From NCBI GenBank assembly GCA_963803875.1, contig CAWDOA010000006.1, positions 62,001 to 126,000 of the forward strand: DNA of 64,000 nt. Direction: 5' to 3'. The notes below the pieces were generated by a model. The model searched no databases, was not told where the DNA came from, and saw only the letters and a program-made list of their open reading frames with translations. Both the position numbers and the translations under genes were made by a program. This document shows positions 17,839 to 27,333 of the stretch, piece by piece. Position 1 is the stretch's first letter, and every line of letters starts with the position of its first letter. The stretch is from JABDIY01 sp963803875 (GTDB lineage Bacteria; Actinomycetota; Acidimicrobiia; Acidimicrobiales; SZUA-35).

Positions 17839-18006
17839 TCGCAGAAGTCCTTGCGCAGCTGTCGGGCGCAACGTCTGGCCACTCGCCTGGTCGGGTCGCC
17901 CACGAGGGCGCCGCAGGCCTCGGGGGCCGACGGCCTGCTCATGGGCATGCCCGGTCGGGACCTGTGGCTCTAGCCCTTGGCCCTTCTGTGGCGAAACGAT
18001 GTCGGC

Positions 18007-18720
18007 ATGAATACGACTGCGGATGGAAGCGACTCACGGTTGGGCTTCTCGCTTTCCATCGCCACGGTTGTCCTGACCATCGTCACCTTCGGCTTGGCGA
18101 TGCTGGCGGTGCCGAATGCCGGCCGCAACTGCCGGAGCGACTGTGCCGCCTACCCCTTCACCGGGCCGATCGTCGCCGAGCAGTTCCCCATCGATTACCT
18201 GTGGATGTTCCCGGCCATGCTCTTGGCCCTCACCTTCGTGGCACTGGTCGCGTCAATCCACCAGTGGGCTCCACACGATCGGCGTGTGTACAGCCTGATC
18301 GCCCTCTGCTTCGCCGTGCTCTCGGCCGGCATCCTGCTGACGGCCTACTTCGTCCAGGTGACCGTGGTGCAACCCAGCCTCGACAAGGACCAGCTCGACG
18401 GGCTCGCCCTCCTGACCATGTACAACCCCAACGGCGTGTTCCTGGCCTTGGAGGAGCTCGGCTACCTGCTGATGAGCGCATCACTCGCCTGTGCGGGACT
18501 CGCCTTTGTCGGCGACGGAAGGGCCGAGCGGATCATCCGGTGGGCCACCTCCGGCGGGTTCGCCATCGCGGTGATAGCACTGCTGGGCGTGTCGGCCGTC
18601 TACGGCCTCGACCGCCAGGACACCTTCGAGGTGATCGTCATCGTCGTGGTCTGGCTCGTGCTCGTCGTCGCCGCCTCACAAACGACACGCATCTTTCGCC
18701 ACACTCCGGTCCCCAGCTAG
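18007..18720 (+). CDS. Hypothetical seven-helix membrane protein
   Basis: 237 residues from MNTTADGSDSR. About seven hydrophobic segments, with an extracytoplasmic loop carrying two cysteines (NAGRNCRSDCAAYPF) near residue 50. The motif YNPNGVFLALEELGYLLMS in the middle is helix-rich with conserved-looking Asn, Pro and Glu. It resembles unnamed membrane proteins of actinobacteria. No catalytic motif is visible. The preceding 160 bases hold no other gene. Confidence 0.7.
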   Translation: MNTTADGSDSRLGFSLSIATVVLTIVTFGLAMLAVPNAGRNCRSDCAAYPFTGPIVAEQFPIDYLWMFPAMLLALTFVALVASIHQWAPHDRRVYSLIALCFAVLSAGILLTAYFVQVTVVQPSLDKDQLDGLALLTMYNPNGVFLALEELGYLLMSASLACAGLAFVGDGRAERIIRWATSGGFAIAVIALLGVSAVYGLDRQDTFEVIVIVVVWLVLVVAASQTTRIFRHTPVPS

Positions 18721-19199
18721 ACGGCCACCGGCTCTCCGGAGTCTTCTCCGCGTGATCGGCTGGTTTCGTTTACAACTTAGATGTGAGTCTGCCGCATCGT
18801 TCGTAGCCCGGTGGTGGAGTGATGTTGGGGCGGAGCATGTTGCGTGCTCGTCCGGCATGTTGCGGTTGGGCCGGATGACCGGGCATGGTCGCCATCCCTT
18901 TCCGACGTTCCGGTCGTCGACTCCTGCAGAACTCACCAGTGCAACCTTACGTGCGTCTGGCCTATCGAGAGCGACGGGTGTGTGCCCCCGGACGCCCGGG
19001 TCGTCGTTGGCGACCCTCACCACACCCATGCCCTGCCACAACAACCAGACGGCGAACGTCGCGGCTGGTGCCACCAGGGCAAGTGCGACAGCGTCGCCCC
19101 CCATCACCTGGTTGAGCACGTCGTCGACCAGGTGGAACTCGATCTTTTTCGTCAGTGCGGCCCCAACACCGCAGCGGTGAAAACCCCAGCGGACAGCAG

Positions 19200-19440
19200 C
19201 CCCAACGACGCAGCCAATCCACGAGGCGGGTGTAGCAGGTGCGGTCGGATTCGAAGGCATCTCGGTCGTGGTGCCACGCTCAGCTGTCGAGTTCGATGAC
19301 GAGCCGGTGTTCGGGCCAGCACAGGTCGACCTGGGCGACCAGCCCTCCACCGGCATCGACGATTCGGTACTCGAGCTGAGGTCGGGGGAGACCTTGGTGT
19401 TCGCACCAATCGGCGAACTGGTCGCTCCAGTCGCTGAGCG
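19200..19440 (-). pseudogene. Fragment of a DUF559/Vsr-like nuclease domain
   Basis: The minus strand reads DWSDQFADWCEHQGLPRPQL, EYRIVDAGGGLVAQVDLCWP, EHRLVIELDS, then an in-frame TGA, then AWHHDRDAFESDRTCY. The order of motifs, VDLCWPEHRLVIELD with the Asp and the Glu-x-Asp strand, is that of PD-(D/E)xK domains fused to AbiEi-like proteins. TGA stands where CGA (Arg) is usual. No start or C-terminal part is found. An intact relative is at 58410-59339. Confidence 0.55.
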
Positions 19441-19547
19441 AGAGCATGCGTGTAGCCGTGAGCTGCGCCAGTGCTCATGGACCAGCTCAACAACGCACTT
19501 CGCTTGCACCTCGACCTATAGAACCCGAGCCCTAATCGAGATGCGTC

Positions 19548-19572
19548 GGGAGTGTTGCTCTCCAACACTTCC
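19548..19572. repeat. Hairpin repeat family A, copy 1
   Basis: GGGAGTGTTG-CTCTC-CAACACTTCC forms a 10-base stem with a 5-base loop; one G-T pair departs from the other copies. It lies just upstream of putA. Confidence 0.75.
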
Positions 19573-19633
19573 GGCGCGTGTCGACTGGCAGTGGACGGGG
19601 AATCCAGCTGCGTTGTTCTGCGACACTGGAGAT

Positions 19634-22600
19634 ATGGAGACCACGTTGGCTGACCAGTTCGCTGATGATGCAGTCGTGTTGGTTGAGCGGTGGCTGAGTC
19701 GTGCCCACTCCCTCGACACCTCCGCCGACCGGGCCACGACCGATCAGCTGAAGGCGGTGGTCACCGACGAAGCCGGTGTGGCGTTCGTGATGCGGTTTGT
19801 CGATCGTGTGGTCCGGCCCGATGATGATCGCGTGGCCGCCCGACAACTTCGATCCGTCGTGGCCGAACACGAACTGCCCGGCTTCCTCAGTCTTGTTGAT
19901 CGGGTGTTGTTGCGTGCCGGTGCTCGGCTCGGTCCGGTGCTACCGCAGGTTGTGATGCCGTTGGCCCGAAGGCGGATGCGGGCCCTGGTGGGTCATCTGG
20001 TTGCTCCGGCTGAACCAGAACGGTTGCATCGTCATCTCGAAGGTCTCCATAACGATGGCTTCGCTTCAAACGTCAACCTCTTGGGCGAAGCGGTGCTGGG
20101 GGAGACCGAAGCGAACCGCCGTCTGGAGGAACTGCTCACCGTCATCGAACAGCCCGACATCGACTATGTGTCGGTGAAGATGTCGGCCATCGCCAGCCAG
20201 CTCAACCACCATGCCTATGCCGACAGCCTCACCCGGGTGATCGAACGGGTCCAGCGGCTGATCGCCAAAGCGGCGGCTGCGGTGCCGCCTACGTTCGTGA
20301 ACTTCGACATGGAGGAATACCACGACCTCCACCTCACGATGGACGCGTTCGTGTCGGTCCTGAGCGAAGAACGCTTCGGTCACGTGGATGCCGGCATCGT
20401 GCTCCAGGCCTACCTGCCCGACAGCTGGCCCGCTCTGCAACAGCTGGTGGCATGGGGCAACGAACGCTACGCACAGGGCGGCGGCGAGATCAAGATCCGA
20501 CTGGTGAAGGGCGCCAACCTCGCCATGGAACAGGTCGATGCGGCCATACACGGCTGGGAGCAAGCCCCGTATGAAACCAAGCTCGAAACCGACGCCAACT
20601 ACAAGCGGTGCCTCGACTGGCTACTACACCCCAACCGCATGACCGGCGTTCGGGTCGGTGTCGCCAGCCACAACCTGTTCGACGTGGCCTGGACCCACCT
20701 GCTGGCCGACGCACGGGGCGTGCAACCGCGGGTGCAGTTCGAGATGCTCCAGGGCATGGCGCCAGCCCAGTGCGGCTGCGGTCCGAGACCACGGGCAACG
20801 ACCCGGCCATGCTGCTGTACACCCCGGCGGTCCGCACCGACGACTTCGCCGTAGCCATCAGCTACCTGTTCCGCCGCCTCGAAGAGAACGCCTCCGACGA
20901 CAACTTCCTCCGTCACCTTTTCGATCTCGAACCGGGCTCCGCCTCGTTTGTGTTGCAGGAATCGATCTTCCGGCAGTCGCTGGCTCAGCGACATGGGGTT
21001 GGCGACGGTCCCAGCCGCACCCAGGACCGCCGCAGTTCCTTGGTTCGGCCGTATGAGCCGGGCCAGCCGTTCGTGAACCAACCCGAAACCGATCCGACGC
21101 TGCTATCGAACCGTGACTGGATCGCCAAGGTGGTCGACACCCACCCATCGCCGGTCTCGACACCGATGACCACGACGATCGGCGAACTCGACGGCTTCCT
21201 TCACACTGCCCGAAGCGCCCAGCCGGAATGGGGTCAGACCCCATTGGAGGAGCGGCAGGAGATTCTGCATCGGGTGGCCGACGAGTTGACCCGGCGGTGG
21301 GGCGAGTTGGCCTCCACCATGGTGCATGAGGCCAACAAGACCTTCCGCGAAGCCGATGGTGAAATTGCCGAAGCGATTGACTTCGCCCGCTGGTATGGCG
21401 ACAGAGCGAGCCAACTCGATCAACATAGAGGGCTCCGCTTCCAACCCATCGGGGTGGTGGCGGTCATCCCGCCCTGGAACTTCCCGGTGGCCATCCCGGC
21501 CGGGGGAGTGCTGTCGGGGCTCGCCGCCGGGAACTCGGTGATCCTCAAACCCGCCCCCGAGACCCCACGGTGTGCCGAGATCATCGCCGAGACCTGCTGG
21601 GCAGCGGGTGTACCCCCCGAGGTCATGCAGTTCGTTCGGGTCCCTGACAATGAGGTGGGCCGCCACCTGGTGGTCGAAGCCGATGCGGTGATCCTCACCG
21701 GCTCCACCGAAACCGCCGACCTGTTCCGATCATGGAAACCCGACCTTCGCCTCTTCGCCGAAACCAGCGGCAAGAACGCACTGATCATCACCCCCAGCGC
21801 CGACATCGACCTCGCCGTCGCCGACCTCATGCGTTCCGCATTCGGTCACAGCGGCCAGAAGTGTTCCGCCGCCAGCCTGGCCGTTCTGGTGGGCGACGTG
21901 TACGACTCGCCCCGGTTTCGACGCCAACTGATCGACGCAGTCCAGAGCCTTCAGGTAGGTCCGGCCACTGAAATCGCAACCATGATGGGGCCGCTGATCG
22001 GCGAGCAGCCCAACGACCGTTTGGCCCGGGGGTTGTCTGTGCTCGATGCGGGGGAGCGGTGGCTGGTGGAACCGTGGCAGCTGGAGCCCGGGCTGTGGTC
22101 ACCGGGAGTTCGAGACGGGGTCACGACCGGCTCCTGGTATGCGAACAACGAGTGCTTCGGGCCCGTGCTCGGGTTGATGCGAGCCTCCGACCTCGACGAT
22201 GCTCTCGCCACCGTGAACGCCAGCGACTTCGGCCTGACCGGCGGTATTCACACCCTCGATCCCACCGAGATCGCCGAATGGACCGAACGGGTGGAGGTTG
22301 GCAACGCCTACATCAACCGCCACATCACCGGCGCCATCGTGCAACGCCAGCCCTTCGGCGGTTGGAAACGTTCGAGCGTGGGTCCGGGCGCCAAGGCTGG
22401 CGGCGTCAACTACGTGGCTCAACTCGGCGACTGGATCTCCGAGTCTTCCAGTGACGATGGGTCCGATGACTATGCCGAGGCGTGGAGTGACCATTTCGCC
22501 GTCGAGCGCGACGAGACCGGCTTGTTCTGCGAGTCGAACGTGTTTCGCTATCGGTCCTTGCCGGCCGCCGGTCTGCGAATCGGGCCCGACGCCCAGCCGC

Positions 22601-22899
22601 TCGACGTCGAACGTGTTTGCAAGGCGGCAGCGCTTGCAGGCAACACGCTGATCGAGTCGCACCACACCACCGAAACCCAAATTGAGTTCGCACAGCGTCT
22701 CGACGAGCTCGGCGTCGAGCGAGTCCGTATGCTCGGCGAGACCGCCACCATCGACCTGCACGAAGCTGCAAACCATGCTGGCGTGCACCTCGCAACCGAA
22801 CCCGTCACCGCCGTCGGCCGAATCGAACTACTCCACTATCTACGAGAACAATCGGTCAGCCGGACCCTCCACCGCTTCGGCAACCTCGTCCAGACCTGA
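19634..22899 (+). CDS. putA: Bifunctional proline dehydrogenase / P5C dehydrogenase, one frameshift
   Basis: Oxidises proline to glutamate in two steps. From the ATG at 19634 the FAD-binding proline dehydrogenase barrel occupies about residues 60-440, with NLLGEAVLGETEANRR, YVSVKMSAI and RLVKGANLAMEQ. The aldehyde dehydrogenase domain follows (about 500-960), with PWNFPVAIPAGG, FAETSGKNALIITP and the catalytic cysteine in GHSGQKCSAASL. A C-terminal ~120-residue extension is present. Total length is about 1,087 residues. The frame changes near 20762, between QFEMLQGMAPAQ and LRSETTGNDPAMLLYTPAV; one base would repair it. It has no operon partner. There is no DNA-binding domain, so it is not a self-repressing PutA. 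Confidence 0.9.
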
Positions 22900-22901
22900 A
22901 G

Positions 22902-23129
22902 TCAGCCCCAGCCCCATCCGCAGGCAAATTGCGTACCCCGATGGGCGTGCGATTTCACCGTCCCGACCGGGCAGCCCATCATCTCCGTGGCCTCGACTTG
23001 GGTTGCGCCGAGGTGGTAGAGCAGCACGATCGTCGTGTGTTCTGGTTCGGAAAGGGACTCGAGCATGTCGTCGAGGTAGTGCTCATGGATCTCGGGTACG
23101 TCGGGTTGGTCCAGTAACCGTGCGAAGTG
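22902..23129 (-). pseudogene. ECF sigma factor fragment (region 4)
   Basis: The minus strand reads LDDMLESLSEPEHTTIVLLY and then HLGATQVEATEMMGCPVGTV, followed by KSHAHRG. This is sigma-70 region 4 of an ECF factor, with the recognition helix GCPVGTVKSHAHRG. Region 2 and a start codon are missing; upstream the frame runs into a family A hairpin repeat. It is a C-terminal remnant. Confidence 0.68.
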
Positions 23130-23166
23130 GCTCGTTGCACACACCCCGCAGCTCACCCAGACGCGC

Positions 23167-23191
23167 GGAAGTGTTGCTCTCCAACACTTCC
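23167..23191. repeat. Hairpin repeat family A, copy 2
   Basis: GGAAGTGTTG-CTCTC-CAACACTTCC is a perfect 10-base stem with a 5-base loop. It lies between the sigma-factor fragment and the DUF429 gene. A decayed relative (GGAAGCGTTGCTCTACAAAC) is inside the 3' end of the DUF429 gene near 23962. Confidence 0.85.
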
Positions 23192-23288
23192 GGCGCATGC
23201 CGTGCGTTGGTCCCGCCGAAGGTCGAACGTGGCAGACGCAGTTCTGCGAGTGCCTCGAAAAGGTCCCGATGGTGCATAGCCTCAGGCT

Positions 23289-24035
23289 GTGAGCGGCCTC
23301 GTGATGGGTGTGGATGGATGGAAGGGCGGCTGGGTGGCCGTCGTGCTCGAGGACGGGCGCTATGTGGCGTCAGGTTCTGCCGCACAGTTGAAAGGCCTCC
23401 TGGGATGTTTCTCGCCCCTGGAGGCGGTTGGGGTCGACATGCCGATCGGGTTCCCAACCGCCGAGGCCCGTCGGGCTGACATAGATGCCCGGGCGTTCGT
23501 GGGGGAGCGACGATCGAGCGTGTTCCCTATGTTGCCGAGAGCCGTCTACGAAACCGAAACCTATGACAAGGGGTCACAGATTGCTCGAGAGCTCTGGGGG
23601 CGGGGCATTTCCCGGCAGTCGTACGCGCTGAAAGCCAAGATCCTCGAGGTCGACGCGTTGGTGGCAACGGACAATCGATTGAGCGAGACGCACCCTGAGG
23701 TTTGCTTTGCTGCAATGGCTGGTGAAACGCTTCGTTGGCCGAAGAAGTCGTGGAACGGCCAGCTCCTGCGACGGAGGCTGCTCGCTGAGAACGGCATCGT
23801 GCTCCCTGAAGATCTCGGTGAAGCGGGAGCCACCCCAGTCGACGATGTTCTGGACGCAGCAGCCTGCGCATGGTCTGCTGACCGCATTCGCCAAGGTCTG
23901 GTGAAGACCCTTCCGGCCGATCCCGCCCCCGGCGACCAGCCGCCGGCCGGTCGATGTGCGCGGAAGCGTTGCTCTACAAACACTCTCGCAGCAGTTGCCA
24001 CCCAGTCAGACGGCAGTGACAGCGAATTGAGCTAG
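23289..24035 (+). CDS. DUF429 family protein (RNase H-like fold)
   Basis: 248 residues from a GTG. The start MGVDGWKGGWVAVVLEDGR and the segment AVGVDMPIGFP are the two strands that carry the acidic residues of DUF429. DIDARAFVGERRSSVFP and SETHPEVCFAAMAG follow in family order. A nuclease activity is predicted for the fold but unproven. The last ~25 codons overlap a decayed hairpin repeat and look non-native, so the C terminus may have been replaced. The stop shares a CTAG with the convergent methyltransferase stop. Confidence 0.82.
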   Translation: MSGLVMGVDGWKGGWVAVVLEDGRYVASGSAAQLKGLLGCFSPLEAVGVDMPIGFPTAEARRADIDARAFVGERRSSVFPMLPRAVYETETYDKGSQIARELWGRGISRQSYALKAKILEVDALVATDNRLSETHPEVCFAAMAGETLRWPKKSWNGQLLRRRLLAENGIVLPEDLGEAGATPVDDVLDAAACAWSADRIRQGLVKTLPADPAPGDQPPAGRCARKRCSTNTLAAVATQSDGSDSELS

Positions 24036-24631
24036 AAGCCAGGCGAACCTTTGCAGGCCACTATTCGTGCGTTTGCGAACCTCTCTCCGGTCGAGACAGG
24101 GTGATCAGCGGGTTCGACCGTCTCTTCGTAGTACACAACACGCAGCGAGCCGAAGGTTTCGAGGAGTTCCTGGGGCTGGAGGCGAAAGTCGGGCGAGCTC
24201 GGCCCGTCGACATCAAGGTTGGTCTGCATGTGATGCTCGATCAGAAGCCAGCCATTCGGTTGTAGTGCGGTGATGAGTTTGGGCCAGAGGCTGCGATTGA
24301 CGAAGCGGATAACGGTTATCAGGTCATACGTGCTGGGTTCGGGCTCGTAGTGGTCGAGATCGGCGACAATCCAGTTGATGTCGAGACCTCTGTCCGTCGC
24401 AGCTGCTTTGGCCATGTCGATCCCGACGGCTGAGATGTCGATGGCATCCACCTGATGGCCGGCCTCGGCCAGACGAATGGCGTTCCGACCGGCCCCACAG
24501 GCAACATCGAGCGCCCGGCCTACGGGTAGCCGAGGCAACCAAGACTCGAGGAACGCACCGGCCGTGGGGCGCGACTGGTACTCGCCCGAGCGATACCTCT
24601 CATCCCACCGCTGCCGCTCGTCGTCACTCAT
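24032..24631 (-). CDS. Class I SAM-dependent methyltransferase (TehB-like)
   Basis: 199 residues from MSDDERQRWDERYRSGEY, the usual start of tellurite-resistance-type methyltransferases. The SAM-binding glycine motif is ALDVACGAGRNAIRLAE, followed by the acidic strand VDAIDIS and the YDLITVIRFVNR motif IV region. It transfers methyl groups from S-adenosylmethionine; the acceptor is unknown. The start at 24631 is favoured over an upstream ATG because the family begins there. The gene is convergent with DUF429. Confidence 0.86.
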   Translation of the reverse strand: MSDDERQRWDERYRSGEYQSRPTAGAFLESWLPRLPVGRALDVACGAGRNAIRLAEAGHQVDAIDISAVGIDMAKAAATDRGLDINWIVADLDHYEPEPSTYDLITVIRFVNRSLWPKLITALQPNGWLLIEHHMQTNLDVDGPSSPDFRLQPQELLETFGSLRVVYYEETVEPADHPVSTGERFANARIVACKGSPGF

Positions 24632-24709
24632 GGACCTGAGACTACGCCCTACCCCGTCTATGCGCATCGGTGCGGCCGGTCCCGACGTGGCAAGCGCCCA
24701 ACCGGCAGA

Positions 24710-25333
24710 TCAGGCGCGGGATGCGAACTCTGCCACTCCATCGCCGGTCAGCTCATCCAAAACCGGGCGATGGGCCAGCGCCATCATGATCGCCTCACCG
24801 GTGCCGGAGACCTCGGCGCCATCTCCGTGGTGCCAGTCGATATCTGTCGCATTGAGCTTCAGGCCATCGAGCGAAGGCGGATCCACCAGCTGCTTCGCCT
24901 GCTTGTGAGTCGCAAGGAAATCGAGTGCCGTTCTCAGAACCTGGTCGTCCAGCCCTCCGGGCAGCCCGAGCGGCCGGCGCACGTCCTGAGTGTGGATCGC
25001 CACATCCGTAACGGTGAGCGCCTCAGGGAATCCCGGGAGCGGCGCCGACGCGGCGGCTTTCTCCCGCAACGTTGCGACGAGATCCTGCACGGGGCGCTTG
25101 TGCCGTTCCGCAGCCGCCGCAATCCAGGCCTTGTCGAAGTTGAACCGGTGCTTCGCAATCGTTGTGAAGAACCCGAATGCGCCGAGTTCGGTGAACATCA
25201 CCAGGTGGGACAAGACCCCCTTGGCGTCCCACTCGCCGCAAAGCGTTCCCTGGCCGAGCTGCTCCTCGGACAGTGAATCAATCATGTCCGCAAAGTCGGT
25301 TCGTGCTTTTCTGGCGATTTCCCATGTAGCCAT
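24710..25333 (-). CDS. Maleylpyruvate isomerase / DinB-like mycothiol-dependent family protein
   Basis: 207 residues of the TIGR03083-type family. The N-terminal helical bundle has LSEEQLGQGTLCGEWDAKGVLSHL, containing the CxxW and HL metal/substrate features. The middle has TVTDVAIHTQDVRRPLGLPG with the His-x-x-D pattern, and a C-terminal subdomain ends GEAIMMALAHRP. Such proteins bind mycothiol or a metal and act in isomerisation, conjugation or unknown thiol chemistry. This is one marker for an actinobacterial origin. Confidence 0.85.
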   Translation of the reverse strand: MATWEIARKARTDFADMIDSLSEEQLGQGTLCGEWDAKGVLSHLVMFTELGAFGFFTTIAKHRFNFDKAWIAAAAERHKRPVQDLVATLREKAAASAPLPGFPEALTVTDVAIHTQDVRRPLGLPGGLDDQVLRTALDFLATHKQAKQLVDPPSLDGLKLNATDIDWHHGDGAEVSGTGEAIMMALAHRPVLDELTGDGVAEFASRA

Positions 25334-25494
25334 GTCAGGCCCCCTTCATCGGCCGAATGTGGCCGTAGGACACAGTAGCTCTACTCCGCAGACCGTGAGT
25401 TGCCTGCGCTCGATGCCGCTGAGGGTTGCTGGTGTAACCACGACACCTCGTCCCACCAGGCACATCTGCGCTCGAGGGTTGACCGGGGCGGCGG

Positions 25495-26073
25495 TCAGCC
25501 CAGGTCGATTCCGGCTGCGATGGCGGGTTCCCGGTAGGCGGCGGCCAGTGAATCGGTTGTTTCGTGAGCGTTCAGGCCAGACGGATTCGGCACAACCCAC
25601 AGCTCGGCACCCTCGAACGCTCGAGGTTGCTTGCCGCCTTTCGCCTTGGGCTGGCCGAACGCCGATCGATATGCGGTGATGCCGGCGACCGCCACGACAC
25701 GAGGTTGGTGGTGGGCCACGAATTGCCGCAACCGCTCGCCTCCTTCCTGCAACTCTGCGGTGGTGAGTTCGGACGCCTTGGCCGTGGCCCGTTCGGCGAT
25801 GTTGGTGATTCCGATACCTCGCTCAATGAGATAGCTGCGATCGTCGAGGGTCATTCCGGCACCCCGATCGATGACTCGGTTGATGATCCCGGCTGCGTTG
25901 AGGGCGGGATAGAATCGGTTGCCGGGATGGGCGAAATGGGTTTGGGTGGCGGCGGTCCACAGGCCGGGATTGATCCCGACAAACAGCAACCGAAGACCAG
26001 GCCCCACAAGGTCGGGAACGGTCGCGTTGCGAAACGACTCCAACTCGGCCCGGCTGAACCCCACACCGAACAC
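25495..26073 (-). CDS. mug: Mismatch-specific DNA glycosylase (MUG/TDG type)
   Basis: 192 residues from a GTG at 26073 (another GTG at 26064 is possible). It removes uracil or thymine from G:U and G:T mismatches. Motif 1 is LLFVGINPGLWTAATQTHFA, where the Asn of GINPG is the family catalytic residue. HPGNRFYPAL follows, and motif 2 is VPNPSGLNAH near residue 165. A larger open frame extends upstream but lacks similarity. The glutaredoxin gene lies 70 bases upstream on the same strand. Confidence 0.88.
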   Translation of the reverse strand: MFGVGFSRAELESFRNATVPDLVGPGLRLLFVGINPGLWTAATQTHFAHPGNRFYPALNAAGIINRVIDRGAGMTLDDRSYLIERGIGITNIAERATAKASELTTAELQEGGERLRQFVAHHQPRVVAVAGITAYRSAFGQPKAKGGKQPRAFEGAELWVVPNPSGLNAHETTDSLAAAYREPAIAAGIDLG

Positions 26074-26144
26074 TAGAGCGCAGCGCCCCGCAGCTCGCCA
26101 CTCGCCATTCCCCTCGCCGGCCCAACAAGCAACCGGATGCGGGG

Positions 26145-26579
26145 TCAGCCAGCCAGGGCCTCCCGCACGAGCGATGGTGCGGGGTTTGTGTGTGGCTTGC
26201 CGTCGATCACCACCGTCGGCACCGTTTCGTTGCCGTTGTTCACCGATCGAACAAACGCGGCGGCGTCCTCGTCGTCCCAAATGTCGACCCACACCGCATT
26301 CCTGCCCAGAGTTCCCAACATCGCCTTCATGCGGATGCAGAACGAACATCCGGCCCGGTGATAGATGACCACGTCGCTGCCCGTAGCGAGGGCTGCTTCG
26401 TGCGACACCGACCTGCGCTTCAGAAGCGGGCTCGATGCCACCGCTACTCCGGCGAGGATGCCGGGGACGATCAGAGAGCCGAGCCCTCCGTCCCCGCGGT
26501 TCAGAGCGAACCAGAAGACCCCAAGTCCGGCGAAGACGATGGTGTTGGTCCACTGCGCCTTGACTGACCGGCTAGCCAT
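26145..26579 (-). CDS. Membrane-anchored glutaredoxin/mycoredoxin-like protein
   Basis: 144 residues. Two hydrophobic segments (TIVFAGLGVFWFALNR and SLIVPGILAGVAVASSPLL) are followed by a glutaredoxin domain. The active site is HRAGCSFCIRMK (CxxC near residue 77), with the cis-proline TVPTVVIDG near 118. It should reduce disulfides or mixed disulfides, with mycothiol as the likely reductant in this lineage (an inference). The first two strands match mycoredoxin-type proteins. No operon partner is obvious apart from the downstream glycosylase. Confidence 0.85.
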   Translation of the reverse strand: MASRSVKAQWTNTIVFAGLGVFWFALNRGDGGLGSLIVPGILAGVAVASSPLLKRRSVSHEAALATGSDVVIYHRAGCSFCIRMKAMLGTLGRNAVWVDIWDDEDAAAFVRSVNNGNETVPTVVIDGKPHTNPAPSLVREALAG

Positions 26580-26626
26580 CTCGAAAACACTAGCTGTCGT
26601 ACCGATCCGGGCGAGAGCTCCGGCCC

Positions 26627-27130
26627 TCAGCAGGACTTCGGGTTGAGGTACTCGGGGTGGTCGCAGAGCGACTTCGACACAGGCGCCAACGCTTTGGCGA
26701 GTGCGGAGGTTTGGCCGGGGGAGAGGTGGTCGAAGATCAGACGCCTCACGGTTTCCACGTGGTCCGGCGCCACCGACTCGAGGCGTTTCAGACCGAGCTC
26801 GGTGAGGGTGGCGTGTTTGGCTCGACCGTCCGCGGGGTCTTGGCAGATCTCCACCTCACCCCTGTCGATCAGCGTCCGCAACCTGTGGGTCAGCCGGCTC
26901 TGCGACAGGTTGGCCGAATCGGCGAGATCGGTGAGCCGCATCGTGTTGTCGGGCGCTTCGGACAGTGTGACGAAGATGTGATAGTGCACGGCCAGCATGT
27001 CGTGCTGGGAGCGGAGGTCTCGTTCGATCTCGGGGTACGCCCGCTGCACCACGGTCAGTAGACCTCGCCATGCGGCCGCTTCGTCGCGGTTCAGCCAGCG
27101 AGGCTCACAAGGGTTTGTCGAATCGGTCAC
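26627..27130 (-). CDS. MarR family transcriptional regulator
   Basis: 167 residues. The winged helix is MRLTDLADSANLSQSRLTHR (helices 3-4) followed by the wing IDRGEVEICQDPADGRAKHA, with the DGRA motif typical of MarR. Helices at both ends provide dimerisation. The gene diverges from a flavin reductase gene across a 200-base region that contains three TTGA-N4-TCAA sites, so it most likely represses the reductase gene and itself. Cys8 and a terminal Cys are present, but redox sensing cannot be inferred from these alone. Confidence 0.9.
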   Translation of the reverse strand: MTDSTNPCEPRWLNRDEAAAWRGLLTVVQRAYPEIERDLRSQHDMLAVHYHIFVTLSEAPDNTMRLTDLADSANLSQSRLTHRLRTLIDRGEVEICQDPADGRAKHATLTELGLKRLESVAPDHVETVRRLIFDHLSPGQTSALAKALAPVSKSLCDHPEYLNPKSC

Positions 27131-27146
27131 ATACGCATCTTATAGG

Positions 27147-27206
27147 TTGACGCGTCAAATAAACAGAGATTATATTGAAGCATCAAGTAAGTAGTTGATG
27201 AGTCAA
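27147..27206. promoter_or_regulatory. Three MarR-type operator sites
   Basis: TTGACGCGTCAA (27147-27158, a perfect palindrome), TTGAAGCATCAA (27175-27186) and TTGATGAGTCAA (27195-27206) share the TTGA-N4-TCAA pattern. Centres are 28 and 20 bases apart. The region is AT-rich compared with its surroundings and lies between the divergent MarR and reductase starts. Confidence 0.7.
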
Positions 27207-27224
27207 GTTAATAAGAGGTGATCG

Positions 27225-27305
27225 ATGACAACAGCGACCAAAACTCGGATCGTCGACTTCAACGCCGGCCGCATGGGTTCGATCCCGGCCACCCGAACCG
27301 TCTGA
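27225..27305 (+). CDS. Possible leader peptide of the flavin reductase transcript
   Basis: A 26-codon frame, MTTATKTRIVDFNAGRMGSI and PATRTV, starts at an ATG preceded by AAGAGGTG with four bases of spacing. It ends 28 bases before the reductase start, which has its own AGGAAACAG. The ribosome site is stronger than that of most genes here. It could be a leader peptide or the start of a gene lost from this place. Confidence 0.45.
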   Translation: MTTATKTRIVDFNAGRMGSIPATRTV

Positions 27306-27333
27306 ACCAACAAACAAGAATCAGGAAACAGAA

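Larger units (their letters stand above)
18721..19633. other. Gene-poor stretch with remnants
   Basis: About 900 bases without an intact gene. The minus strand from ~19140 to 18900 has a hydrophobic stretch (ALALVAPAATFAVWLLWQ) that may be a decayed membrane protein. 19200-19440 (minus) carries a broken nuclease-like domain. A hairpin repeat lies at 19548-19572. The last 60 bases form the PutA leader. Confidence 0.5.

Noticed and set aside
25495..26553. Reading the mismatch glycosylase as a 352-residue protein
   Set aside because: The extra N-terminal 160 residues overlap the glutaredoxin gene and have no similarity; a GTG at 26073 fits the family length.
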